From NCBI RefSeq assembly GCF_001591385.1, contig NZ_BCUU01000052.1, positions 1-36,740 of the forward strand: a stretch of 36,740 nt of DNA. The letters are read 5' to 3'. The position numbers were made by a program, and so were the translations under genes. Below are positions 1 through 7,966 of the stretch, in pieces (the stretch's first letter is position 1; each line of letters begins with the position of its first letter). The stretch is from Variovorax soli NBRC 106424. Lineage in GTDB: Bacteria; Pseudomonadota; Gammaproteobacteria; Burkholderiales; Burkholderiaceae_C. Below the pieces are notes generated by a model. That model had not been told where the DNA came from and did no database searches. It saw nothing but the letters and a program-made list of their open reading frames with translations.

Positions 1-1678
1 CCTGCGCCGCAGCCGGGGCGCGCGGCGCTGCCGGGGCACGGGCCGATTCTGGCTTGGGCGTGGCCACAGGGGCCGGCGCGTCGGGCAGCACGCCCTTGAT
101 CACCGGCGTCTGCTTGTTGGTGGGCTCCTGCGAACGGCGCGTGACGGCAACCGGGTCCTCGAACTCGTCGGCCATCTTGTAGCTGGCATCGATGTGGTCC
201 AGGCGCGGGTCGTCGTGCTTGAGGCGCTCGAGCTTGTAGTTGGGCGTCTCGAGCGTCTTGTTGGGCACCATCAGCACGGTGACGCGCTGCTTGAGTTCGA
301 TCTTGGCGATCTCGGGGCGCTTTTCGTTCAGCAGGAAGGAAGCCACTTCCACCGGCACCTGCACGTGCACGGCGGCGGTGTTGTCCTTCATGGACTCTTC
401 CTGAATGATGCGCAGGATCTGCAGCGCGCTCGACTCGGTGTCGCGGATGTGGCCGGAGCCGCCGCAGCGCGGGCAGGGGATGGAGGCGCCTTCGGACAGG
501 GCCGGCTTCAGGCGCTGGCGGCTCATCTCCATCAGGCCGAACTTGCTGATGGAGCCGAACTGCACGCGGGCGCGGTCTTGCCGCAGCGCATCGCGCAGGC
601 GGCTTTCGACTTCGCGCCGGTTCTTGCTCTCGTCCATGTCGATGAAGTCGATGACGATCAGGCCGCCCAGGTCGCGCAGGCGCATCTGGCGGGCCACTTC
701 GTCGGCGGCTTCGAGGTTGGTGCGGGTGGCGGTTTCCTCGATGTCGCCGCCCTTGATGGCGCGGGCCGAGTTCACGTCCACCGACACCAGCGCTTCGGTA
801 TGGTCGATCACGATCGCGCCACCGGAGGGCAGCTGCACCGTGCGGGCGTAGGCCGATTCGATCTGGTGCTCGATCTGGAAGCGGCTGAACAGCGCCGCGT
901 CGTCGCGGTAGCGCTTGACCTTGCCGGCATGCTCGGGCATGACGTGCGCCATGAACTGGTGCGCCTGCTCGTAGATGTCGTCGGTGTCGATCAGGATGTC
1001 GCCGATGTCGTGGTTGAAGTAGTCACGAATCGCGCGAATGACGAGGCTCGATTCCTGGTAGATCAGGAAAGCGCCCTTGCCGCCCTTGGCCGCGCCGTCG
1101 ATGGCGGTCCACAGCTTGAGCAGGTAGTTCAGGTCCCACTGCAGCTCGGGGGCGCTGCGGCCGATGCCGGCGGTGCGCGCGATGATGCTCATGCCCTTGG
1201 GGTACTCGAGCTGGTCCATCGCTTCCTTCAGCTCGGCCCGGTCGTCGCCCTCGATGCGCCGGCTCACGCCGCCGCCGCGCGGGTTGTTGGGCATCAGCAC
1301 GACATAGCGGCCGGCCAGCGAGATGAAGGTGGTGAGGGCCGCGCCCTTGTTGCCGCGCTCTTCCTTTTCCACCTGGACGACCAGTTCCTGGCCTTCCTTG
1401 ATGGCTTCGTTGATGCGCGCCGAACTGGCCGACACGCCTTCCGCAAAGTACTGCTTGGAGATTTCCTTGAACGGCAGGAAGCCGTGGCGGTCTTCGCCGT
1501 AGTCGACGAAGCAGGCTTCCAGCGAGGGCTCGACGCGGGTGACGACGGCCTTGTAGATATTGCCCTTGCGCTGTTCGCGCCCTTCGATCTCGATTTCGTA
1601 GTCGAGGAGCTTCTGTCCGTCGACGATGGCCAGGCGGCGTTCTTCGGCCTGCGTGGCATTGATCAGCATCCGCTTCAT
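1..1678 (-). CDS. rne: Ribonuclease E, N-terminal catalytic part (partial)
   Basis: Endoribonuclease that starts mRNA decay and processes rRNA and tRNA precursors, normally as the membrane-associated core of the degradosome. About 559 codons are in the window and the gene runs off the left edge. An S1 RNA-binding domain lies at about residues 35-120. The DNase-I-like catalytic domain carries Asp301 (in [11 protein letters not shown]) and Asp344 (in IVIDFIDM), matching the metal-binding pair of E. coli RNase E with a two-residue offset. The Zn-link motif CPRCGGSG has Cys402 and Cys405. The proline/alanine-rich sequence near the edge is the start of the disordered scaffold region. ATG at 1678 is preceded by a good AAGGA site (1688-1692). 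A leader of about 560 nt suggests autoregulation, as known in E. coli. RNase G is excluded by length and by the tail. Confidence 0.97.
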   Translation of the reverse strand, partial: MKRMLINATQAEERRLAIVDGQKLLDYEIEIEGREQRKGNIYKAVVTRVEPSLEACFVDYGEDRHGFLPFKEISKQYFAEGVSASSARINEAIKEGQELVVQVEKEERGNKGAALTTFISLAGRYVVLMPNNPRGGGVSRRIEGDDRAELKEAMDQLEYPKGMSIIARTAGIGRSAPELQWDLNYLLKLWTAIDGAAKGGKGAFLIYQESSLVIRAIRDYFNHDIGDILIDTDDIYEQAHQFMAHVMPEHAGKVKRYRDDAALFSRFQIEHQIESAYARTVQLPSGGAIVIDHTEALVSVDVNSARAIKGGDIEETATRTNLEAADEVARQMRLRDLGGLIVIDFIDMDESKNRREVESRLRDALRQDRARVQFGSISKFGLMEMSRQRLKPALSEGASIPCPRCGGSGHIRDTESSALQILRIIQEESMKDNTAAVHVQVPVEVASFLLNEKRPEIAKIELKQRVTVLMVPNKTLETPNYKLERLKHDDPRLDHIDASYKMADEFEDPVAVTRRSQEPTNKQTPVIKGVLPDAPAPVATPKPESARAPAAPRAPAAAQ

Positions 1679-2241
1679 GATGCGTTGTCCTTGTATCTAT
1701 CGCTCTTACATGCCCATGACGGGCAACGATGCACGGACGACTGCTCGCGAAACGACGGGATTGCCGCTTGGCTCCGGATGCATGTGGCGAGCCGGCGCGC
1801 AAACGCGTCGGCTGCCCGAGCACTAGCTCGTCAGCCGGAGTGGGGGCGCATGGATGGGGGCGAGCCCGATGTGATGCTGGCGCGCCGTTTGCGAAGAAAC
1901 GGCGGGGAACGCATGGGTTGGAACGCGCTCCAGGGCCAACCCAATGGCCGGCGCAACCGGCTTGAGCCAGTCGAGGACCATTTGAATCAGCAACATCAGC
2001 ACAGGGGACTCGCTTCGATCCGCCGGCAGGTGTTCGTCTGCCGGCTGGGAATTCCGTTTTCTTTGTTTCGTTGGCGTCGGCTTGACTTGGGCGGCGCTCC
2101 TGCCACTTTGCGCTCTAGCACGGGGTTTGCAGGAAAAGCGCCGCCAAAGCGGCATCGACCTCTCAGTGCGGCAATGGGCGCTCTACTTTCGGGTGTTCTA
2201 AACTTCCCGTTTAATCAAGCACTTACATGACCGCGCTGGTG
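1679..2241 (-). promoter_or_regulatory. Long structured 5' leader of rne
   Basis: About 560 bases without a convincing gene separate rne from rluC. Read on the minus strand it would be the rne leader. It holds at least three clear inverted repeats. At 1810-1836, GGCTG/CAGCC encloses CGAGC/GCTCG with loop ACTA. At 1883-1904, CGCCGTTT pairs with AAACGGCG. At 2022-2045, GCCGGCAG pairs with CTGCCGGC. None is followed by a T-run, so they look like structured RNA rather than terminators. E. coli rne has a roughly 360-nt leader with three hairpins that mediates feedback by RNase E. The similar role here is inferred from position and structure, not from sequence identity. Confidence 0.55.
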
Positions 2242-3297
2242 AAAAACATTATAGGTGCGAAGCACAAGCCCGCGTCAGTGCAAGCCCGACCCCCCGGCGA
2301 ATCGGTCAAGCTGCTGACGGTGGACGACGGCTCCGCCGGGCAGCGCCTGGACAACTTCCTGTTCAAGCACCTCAAGGGGGTGCCCAAGACGCACGTCTAC
2401 CGGATCATCCGCTCGGGCGAGGTGCGGGTGAACAAGGGCCGGGCCCAGGCCGAAACCCGCATCGAAGAGGGTGATCTCGTGCGGATTCCACCCCTGCGGA
2501 CATCCGCCAGTGCGGCCGCACCCGAAGCTTCCAAACCTGCGCCGGCCCGGGTTTTCACCGTGTTGCACGAAGACGACGCCCTCATCGCCATCGACAAGCC
2601 AGCCGGCGTGGCGGTGCATGGCGGCAGCGGGGTGAGCTTCGGCGTGATCGAGCAGTTGCGCTCGGCCCGGCCGACCGCCCGCTTCCTCGAACTGGTGCAT
2701 CGGCTCGACAGGGAAACCTCGGGCATCCTGCTGGTGGCCAAGAAGCGCAGCGCGCTCACCCACCTGCAGGACCAGTTCCGCGAGCGGGAAACGGGCAAGA
2801 CCTACCTGGCCCTGGTGCTGGGCGACTGGCCTGCGAACAAGAAGGTGATCGATTCGCCCCTGGCGCGCTATCTGCTGCCGGCCGGCGACGGCACGGGCGG
2901 GGAGGGTGAGCGGCGTGTGCGCGTGGTGGCCAAGGACCATCCGGACGCCATGCGGGCCGTCACCCTTGTCAAGGTGCTGGACAAGTTCAGCCTGCCGGGC
3001 GAGGCCGAGCCGATGTCGCTGCTGGCCGTCACCATCAAGACGGGCCGCACCCACCAGATCCGGGTGCACCTGGCGTCCAGCGGCCACCCCATCGCAGGCG
3101 ACGAAAAATACGGCGTCTACGCGCGCAATCGCGAGTTGCAGAAACTGGGCCTCAGGCGCATGTTCCTGCATGCGTGGCGGCTTCAGTTCAACCATCCGGC
3201 AGATGGCCGCCGCGTGGCGCTCCAGGCCGATCCGCCTGCCGATCTCGCGGAGGTGCTGCCGGCGTCCGCGAGACAGAGCCTTCTTCAGACTTCATGA
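2227..3297 (+). CDS. rluC: 23S rRNA pseudouridine synthase RluC
   Basis: Isomerises U955, U2504 and U2580 of 23S rRNA in the E. coli family member. 356 aa, against about 319 in E. coli; the extra length is mainly an N-terminal extension and a longer linker. An S4 RNA-binding domain spans about residues 38-95 (AGQRLDNFL, KGVPKTHVYRIIRSGEVRVNK). The RsuA/RluA-type catalytic domain carries HRLDRETSG with catalytic Asp161, plus GRTHQIRVHL. The start at 2227 is the first in-frame ATG and has no good ribosome-binding site; GTG at 2239 is an alternative. The stop overlaps the next gene by 4 bases (ATGA), so the two are probably translationally coupled. Confidence 0.93.
   Translation: MTALVKNIIGAKHKPASVQARPPGESVKLLTVDDGSAGQRLDNFLFKHLKGVPKTHVYRIIRSGEVRVNKGRAQAETRIEEGDLVRIPPLRTSASAAAPEASKPAPARVFTVLHEDDALIAIDKPAGVAVHGGSGVSFGVIEQLRSARPTARFLELVHRLDRETSGILLVAKKRSALTHLQDQFRERETGKTYLALVLGDWPANKKVIDSPLARYLLPAGDGTGGEGERRVRVVAKDHPDAMRAVTLVKVLDKFSLPGEAEPMSLLAVTIKTGRTHQIRVHLASSGHPIAGDEKYGVYARNRELQKLGLRRMFLHAWRLQFNHPADGRRVALQADPPADLAEVLPASARQSLLQTS
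2248..2253 (-). promoter_or_regulatory. Candidate rne promoter, -10 element
   Basis: The minus strand reads a perfect TATAAT here, which is rare in this GC-rich DNA. The -35 match is weak (CTGACG with a spacer of about 19). Transcription would begin near 2241. That places the promoter inside the first codons of the divergent rluC if rluC starts at 2227. Confidence 0.5.
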
Positions 3298-3965
3298 CCG
3301 AATCTTCCTTGCTGCGCCGTTTCGACCTGATCGCCTTCGACTGGGACGGCACCCTGTACGACTCCACCCGCCTCATCGTGCGCTGCATCCAGGCGGCCGT
3401 GGTCGATGTCGGCGGCGCCCGGCCAACCGACAGCGATGCGGCGTGGGTGATCGGCCTGGGCCTGGGCGAAGCGTTGGCTCGCGTGGCGCCCGATGTTCCG
3501 CGCGAGAAGTACCCTGAGCTGGGTGCCCGCTATCGCCACCACTACATGCGGCACCACGACGACCTGGTGCTGTTCGACGGTGTGCTGCCCTTGCTCGACC
3601 TGCTTCGCGGGCGCGGCCACAAGCTGGCCGTGGCGACGGGCAAGTCGCGCGCCGGCCTCGACGCCGCATTGGCGACGACCGCGCTGCAGGGGCGCTTCCA
3701 CGGCTCGCGCACGGCGGATGAAACTTTTGGCAAGCCGCACCCGCGCATGCTGCTCGAACTGATGGAAGAGCAGGGCACCACGCCCGAACGCACGCTGATG
3801 ATCGGCGACACGACGCATGACCTTCAGCTGGCTCGCAATGCCGGATGCGCCAGCGTGGCGGTGAGCTACGGCGCGCACCAGAGCGACACCTTCGGCGAGC
3901 TCAATCCCCTGTTCGTGGCGAACTCGGTGGCCGGCCTGCAGGCATGGCTGCTCGAAAACGGCTGA
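3294..3965 (+). CDS. HAD-family hydrolase, phosphoglycolate-phosphatase-like
   Basis: 223 aa HAD-superfamily phosphatase with a helical cap. Motif I is DWDGT with Asp16 as nucleophile and Asp18 as acid/base. Motif II is the Thr of AVATGKSR, the motif III lysine is in FGKPHPRM, and motif IV is MIGDTTHD. This layout fits Gph/PGP-like enzymes that remove phosphate from small metabolites such as 2-phosphoglycolate. The exact substrate cannot be read from the motifs. I chose ATG at 3294, which overlaps the rluC stop, rather than the upstream ATG at 3174, because the conserved HAD domain begins 10 residues after it. The RluC-HAD-Rieske-SppA order looks like one operon. Confidence 0.88.
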   Translation: MTESSLLRRFDLIAFDWDGTLYDSTRLIVRCIQAAVVDVGGARPTDSDAAWVIGLGLGEALARVAPDVPREKYPELGARYRHHYMRHHDDLVLFDGVLPLLDLLRGRGHKLAVATGKSRAGLDAALATTALQGRFHGSRTADETFGKPHPRMLLELMEEQGTTPERTLMIGDTTHDLQLARNAGCASVAVSYGAHQSDTFGELNPLFVANSVAGLQAWLLENG

Positions 3966-3984
3966 ATCCAAAAGGCCGCGTGGC

Positions 3985-4350
3985 ATGAGCGATCAGATTC
4001 CCTTGTGCAACTCGTCCGACCTGATCGAAGGCGGCCGCGCCGTGCCCTTCGACGTCGTCCACGGCGGCCAGAGCTGCCGGGCCTTTGCCATCCGCTTCGA
4101 GGGCGCCGTTCATGCGTTCCTGAATCGTTGCACCCATGTCGCGATGGAACTGGACTACCAGCCCGACCGCTTCTTCGACGACACCGGCCAATGGCTGCTG
4201 TGCGCAACGCACGGCGCCGTCTACCGGCCCGACACCGGCGAATGCTCAGGTGGCCCGTGCCGCGGTGGCCTGGTCAAGATTGCCACCAGCGAGCACGACG
4301 GCGTGGTGCACTGGCATACTGACTGGAACCTGAAGCCTCTGGTTTTCTAG
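3985..4350 (+). CDS. Small Rieske [2Fe-2S] domain protein
   Basis: 121 aa, essentially only a Rieske domain. The cluster ligands are visible as Cys49-x-His51 and Cys73-x2-His76 (CTH, then CATH), which would hold a [2Fe-2S] cluster through two Cys and two His. No signal peptide or membrane segment is seen, so it is cytoplasmic. Proteins of this size serve as electron carriers (ferredoxin subunits of dioxygenases or nitrite reductases), but no oxygenase or reductase partner is encoded nearby. It lies 19 bases after the HAD gene and 10 bases before the S49 peptidase gene, so co-transcription is likely. The fold is certain; the redox partner is unknown. Confidence 0.88.
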   Translation: MSDQIPLCNSSDLIEGGRAVPFDVVHGGQSCRAFAIRFEGAVHAFLNRCTHVAMELDYQPDRFFDDTGQWLLCATHGAVYRPDTGECSGGPCRGGLVKIATSEHDGVVHWHTDWNLKPLVF

Positions 4351-4360
4351 ACAACGCCAC

Positions 4361-5383
4361 ATGACCGAATCCACCCGAACGGAACCTGAAGGTTTCGAAC
4401 CCTTCGAACCGCCTCCAAGCACTGCGCGCAGCGCCGCCGCCGCCAAGCCCCAGCCCGCAGGCTGGGAGCGCGCAACCCTCGAGAAGCTGGCCTTTGCCGC
4501 CCTCAATGAGCAGCGCGCCGCACGGCGCTGGAAGACCTTCGTGCGGCTGGCCTGGCTGGCCTTCTTCATTGCGCTGGTGTGGATCGGTTTTTCGCGCGCG
4601 ACGCCGGCCACCGTGAAGTCCACCGCCCACACGGCCGTGGTCGAGATCAAGGGCGAGATCGCCCAGGGCGCCGACGCCAGTGCCGAGTTCATCACGGCGG
4701 CCATGAAGTCCGCTTTCGAGGACGAGGGCGCCAAGGGCGTGGTGCTGCTCATCAACTCGCCCGGCGGCAGTCCGGTGCAGGCCGGCATCGTGGCCGACGA
4801 GATCAAGCGCATGCGCGCCAAGTACAACAAGCCGGTGTACGCGGTGGTCGAGGAAACCTGTGCTTCGGCTGCCTACTACATCGCATCGGCCGCTGACAAG
4901 GTCTTCGTCGACAAGGCCAGCCTGGTGGGCAGCATCGGGGTGCTCATGGACGGATTCGGCTTCACCGGCGTCATGGAAAAGGTCGGCGTGGAGCGCCGCC
5001 TGCTCACCTCTGGCGAGAACAAGGGCTTTCTCGATCCGTTCAGCCCGGTGAGCGACGCCCAGCGCGCCCATGCCCAGCAGATGCTCGACCAGATCCACAC
5101 GCAGTTCATCAACGTGGTGAAGGCCGGCCGAGGCGACCGCCTGAAGCTGCAGACGCCGGGCCTTTTCAGCGGCCTGTTCTGGACCGGCCAGCAGGCCGTG
5201 GAAATCGGCCTGGCGGATCAGATCGGCAGCGTCGATTTCGTGGCGCGCGACGTCATCAAGGCCGAGGAATTGATCGACTACACCCGCCGCGAGAACGTGG
5301 CCGAGCGCTTGGCCAAGCGCTTTGGCGCCGCATTTGCCGACACGGCGGTGCGCGCCATGCGCACGGCACCCGTGCTGCGCTGA
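4361..5383 (+). CDS. S49 family peptidase, SppA-like signal peptide peptidase
   Basis: 340 aa membrane-anchored serine protease of the short SppA type (one protease domain, unlike the 618-aa duplicated E. coli SppA). A proline-rich cytoplasmic N-terminus of about 58 residues precedes one transmembrane helix at about residues 61-78. The catalytic domain begins near residue 92. The nucleophile is probably Ser169 in CASAAYY and the general base Lys221 in SGENKGFLDPF, the Ser/Lys dyad of the family. INSPGGSP is the oxyanion region. The predicted role is cleavage of remnant signal peptides or damaged membrane proteins. It ends 8 bases before the converging MFS gene, with no terminator hairpin visible between them. 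Confidence 0.92.
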   Translation: MTESTRTEPEGFEPFEPPPSTARSAAAAKPQPAGWERATLEKLAFAALNEQRAARRWKTFVRLAWLAFFIALVWIGFSRATPATVKSTAHTAVVEIKGEIAQGADASAEFITAAMKSAFEDEGAKGVVLLINSPGGSPVQAGIVADEIKRMRAKYNKPVYAVVEETCASAAYYIASAADKVFVDKASLVGSIGVLMDGFGFTGVMEKVGVERRLLTSGENKGFLDPFSPVSDAQRAHAQQMLDQIHTQFINVVKAGRGDRLKLQTPGLFSGLFWTGQQAVEIGLADQIGSVDFVARDVIKAEELIDYTRRENVAERLAKRFGAAFADTAVRAMRTAPVLR

Positions 5384-5391
5384 AAGACCGG

Positions 5392-6564
5392 TCAGTCTCC
5401 TGGCCGCGCCATGCCGCCGTGCCGCGCGAACAGGGCCAGTGTGGCGGCGAAGATGACCACCAGGTACAGGGCGGCCGTCAGCGAATGCAGCTTGGCCACG
5501 AAGCCGATCACGGGCGGTCCGGCCATGAAGCCGAGATAGGCGGCGGCTGCAACGGCCGCAATGCCTTGTGACGGCGCCACGCCGGGCACCTGTGCCGCTG
5601 CCGCAAAAAGGATCGGCACGATATTGGCAAAGCCGATGCCCACGCCGGCAAAACCCGCGAGCGCGATCCAGGACGTGTCCACCAGCAGCACCAGCGCCAT
5701 CGATGCACCGGCCAGCGCGGCGCTGGTGCGCAGCAGGGCCTTGGGCGTGAAGCGGGCGCGCAGCGCGTCGCCGGCAAAACGTGTGGCGGCCATGGCGGCG
5801 GAGAAGCTCGCGTAGGCCAGCGCGGCCTGGTTCTGCGGGCTGCCCAGCTCCTGCTGCATGTACAGCACGCTCCAGTCGTAGATCGCCCCTTCGGCAATCA
5901 GGCCCAGCGCAGCCAGGGCACCGAGCACCACCAGCGCGCCGCGCGGCAGCTTGAAGGCATGGTCGCCCCCGGCCGAGGCCGTGGCTTCGCGTGGCAGCAT
6001 CCGGGTCGTGGCCAGGCCGATGGCGGCGGCCATGCCCGCCGCGACCAGCAGAAGATGCAGCTGTGCGCCCATGCCGATGCCAAGTGCCATCCCGCCGGTC
6101 ACCGCGCCCACCATGCCGCCCAGGCTGAACATGCCGTGCATGCCGCTCATGAGCGGCCGGCTGCTCTGCAGTTCGAGCTGGGCGGCTTCGGTGTTGATCG
6201 CGACGTCGAACACGCTGGTGACCACGCCGAAAGCCGCCAGCAGGACCAGCAGCGCGACAAAGCCCGGCATCAGGATCAGGCCGGCGAGCAGCAGGGCGTA
6301 GATCACGCCGGTCAGCCCGGCCATGTGCCGTGCGCCGCGGCGGCCGATCCAGCCGCCGGCGCGGGTGAGACCCAGCAGGGCGCCGCAGCCGGCGGCCAGC
6401 ATCGCGAAGCCGAGCTGCGCCTCGTCGATGCCGTAGTGCGCCTTCACCGTCGGGATGTGCACGCCCCAGGTCGCGAAGATGAAGCCGGAGCAGAAGAACT
6501 GCGTGCGCGAAGCCCAGAGGGTGGCCGTGGCAGGAGGGTGTGTTGCGGCTGCTTCGAGACTCAT
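5392..6564 (-). CDS. MFS transporter (YbjJ-like)
   Basis: 390 aa with about 12 hydrophobic segments, as expected for a major facilitator. The sequence after the first helix (GVHIPTVKAHYGIDEAQLG) resembles the YbjJ-type group of putative effluxers. Charged loops such as GWIGRRGARHMAG between helices 2 and 3 fit the MFS signature region. The substrate cannot be predicted. Its ATG overlaps the stop of the upstream methylase gene by one base (TGATG), so the two are probably translationally coupled. It is convergent with the S49 peptidase gene. Confidence 0.85.
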   Translation of the reverse strand: MSLEAAATHPPATATLWASRTQFFCSGFIFATWGVHIPTVKAHYGIDEAQLGFAMLAAGCGALLGLTRAGGWIGRRGARHMAGLTGVIYALLLAGLILMPGFVALLVLLAAFGVVTSVFDVAINTEAAQLELQSSRPLMSGMHGMFSLGGMVGAVTGGMALGIGMGAQLHLLLVAAGMAAAIGLATTRMLPREATASAGGDHAFKLPRGALVVLGALAALGLIAEGAIYDWSVLYMQQELGSPQNQAALAYASFSAAMAATRFAGDALRARFTPKALLRTSAALAGASMALVLLVDTSWIALAGFAGVGIGFANIVPILFAAAAQVPGVAPSQGIAAVAAAAYLGFMAGPPVIGFVAKLHSLTAALYLVVIFAATLALFARHGGMARPGD

Positions 6565-7334
6565 CAGCGTCCAATGGCGAAGACCGCCGGTGCGCGCTCG
6601 TCTGCTGCCGCCGCAGGCTTGCTGCGCCAGGCCTTCACCGTCTCGGAGCGCACGCTCGCCGACGCCAGCGTGAGGCCGCGTGCAACGGCCAGGCGCGTGT
6701 TGTGCTGCAGGGTCTGCAACAGCGCCTGGGTCAGCGCCGTGTTGCGATAGGGCGTTTCGATGAAAAGCTGGGTCTGCCCCGTGCGCAGCGCCAGCGCTTC
6801 GAGTTCGCGGATGCGCTGGGCGCGCTCGCCGGCCTCTTGCGGCAGGTAGCCCACGAAAGCGAAGTTCTGCCCATTGAGGCCGCTGGCGGCCAATGCCAGC
6901 AGCAGCGAAACCGGTCCGCTCAGCGGCACCACGCGCAGGCCCAGCTCATGCGCTGCCTTGACCACGGACGACCCCGGGTCGGCCACCGCCGGCATGCCGG
7001 CCTCGCTGAGCAGACCGACGTCGTTGCCGGCCAGCGCCGGGGCGAGCAGCGGCCTGGCATCGAACTGCCCGGCATGGTCGCCCTTCTTGTGGACTTCACG
7101 GGGCAGTTCCTGGATCTGCTGCGCCTGCAGCGCGGCGGCCAGCGGGGCCACAGCGTCGATCCGCTTGAGATAGGCACGCGCCGACTTGGCGTTCTCGCAG
7201 ATCCAGTGCGTGATGCCGGCTGCCGCCTGCAGGGTGCCCAGCGGCACCGACTGCTCGACCGGCATTTGCGGCTCGCAGCCGAAATCCAGGGGGGCCGGAA
7301 CCAGGTAGAGGGTGCCGCGTTGCTCGTTCGTCAA
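6564..7334 (-). CDS. Divergent RsmI-family SAM-dependent methyltransferase
   Basis: 256 aa protein of the tetrapyrrole-methylase fold (COG0313 group). The C-terminal two thirds match RsmI, the 16S rRNA C1402 2'-O-methyltransferase: GLLSEAGMPAVADPGSS, VVPLSGPVSLLLALAASGL, FVGYLPQEAGER and FIETPYRN. The N-terminus starts with the family's GTLYLVPAPL. It then lacks the usual PIGNLxDIT and AEDTR motifs and has ICENAKSARAYLKRI instead. It is shorter than RsmI (about 286 aa). It is therefore probably a paralogue with a different or altered substrate rather than RsmI itself. The start overlaps the stop of the Maf gene by 4 bases. Confidence 0.82.
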   Translation of the reverse strand: MTNEQRGTLYLVPAPLDFGCEPQMPVEQSVPLGTLQAAAGITHWICENAKSARAYLKRIDAVAPLAAALQAQQIQELPREVHKKGDHAGQFDARPLLAPALAGNDVGLLSEAGMPAVADPGSSVVKAAHELGLRVVPLSGPVSLLLALAASGLNGQNFAFVGYLPQEAGERAQRIRELEALALRTGQTQLFIETPYRNTALTQALLQTLQHNTRLAVARGLTLASASVRSETVKAWRSKPAAAADERAPAVFAIGR

Positions 7335-7915
7335 AGCAGGTCCACCCCGGCAGAGCGCAGCATCCGGCAGGTGCGGATGAGGGGCAGGCCCACCAGGGCC
7401 GTGGGGTCGTCGCTGTCGATGGCTTCCAGGATCGCGATGCCCAGGCCCTCGCTCTTGGCGCTGCCGGCGCAGTCGTAAGGCTGTTCGGCCCGCAGATAGG
7501 CCTCGATGGCCGCGTCGTCGAGTTCGCGAAAGACCACCCGAACCGGCGCAATGTCTTGTTGTTGAAAGCCGGTGGCCTGGCAGACCACGGCGACGGCGGT
7601 CTGGAAGATCAGCGTCTGCCCGCGCATACGGCGCAGCTGCTGCACGGCTCGCTCGTGCGTGCCGGGCTTGCCCAGCGGCTCGCCATTCAGGTCCGCGACC
7701 TGGTCGGAGCCGATGACCACCGCATCCGGGAAGCGCCGCGCCACCGCCTGGGCCTTGGCCAGCGCCAGCCGCTGCGCCAGCGTGCTGGGGCTCTCGCCGG
7801 GCAGCGGCGTTTCGTCGACTTCGGGCGAATGCACTTCGAAGGGGAGCCTCAGGCGATTCATCAGGTCTCGCCGGTAGCGGGAGGTGGAGGCCAGGATCAC
7901 GGTCCGTTTTGTCAT
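7331..7915 (-). CDS. Maf-family nucleotide pyrophosphatase, YceF type (m7GTP pyrophosphatase)
   Basis: 194 aa. House-cleaning enzyme that hydrolyses modified nucleoside triphosphates; E. coli YceF prefers 7-methyl-GTP. The N-terminal ILASTSRYRRDLMNRL is the Maf phosphate-binding signature. Downstream are SPEVDETP, VIGSDQV and CAGSAKSEGLGI, all close to E. coli YceF, together with the final LVGLPLIRTCRML. ATG at 7915 was chosen because the conserved domain begins at once; a longer open frame to 8395 would run antisense through yceD. The gene is divergent from yceD, a neighbourhood (yceF/yceD/rpmF/plsX/fab) also known from E. coli. Confidence 0.93.
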   Translation of the reverse strand: MTKRTVILASTSRYRRDLMNRLRLPFEVHSPEVDETPLPGESPSTLAQRLALAKAQAVARRFPDAVVIGSDQVADLNGEPLGKPGTHERAVQQLRRMRGQTLIFQTAVAVVCQATGFQQQDIAPVRVVFRELDDAAIEAYLRAEQPYDCAGSAKSEGLGIAILEAIDSDDPTALVGLPLIRTCRMLRSAGVDLL

Positions 7916-7966
7916 CCGGCCGATTGTCCCGGATGCCGCACGGCGCTGCGGATTAGACTCTTGCCG

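Noticed and set aside
1823..2155. 110-codon minus-strand frame inside the rne leader
   Set aside because: It is in the right strand to be a leader peptide, but the translation looks random, crosses two hairpins and has no evident ribosome-binding site.
194..2230. 678-codon plus-strand open frame opposite rne and its leader
   Set aside because: It is antisense to the highly conserved RNase E catalytic domain. No start context or motif supports it.
4274..6574. 766-codon minus-strand open frame across the S49 peptidase gene and the MFS gene
   Set aside because: It runs antisense through the peptidase gene and out of frame through the MFS gene. No domain is recognisable.
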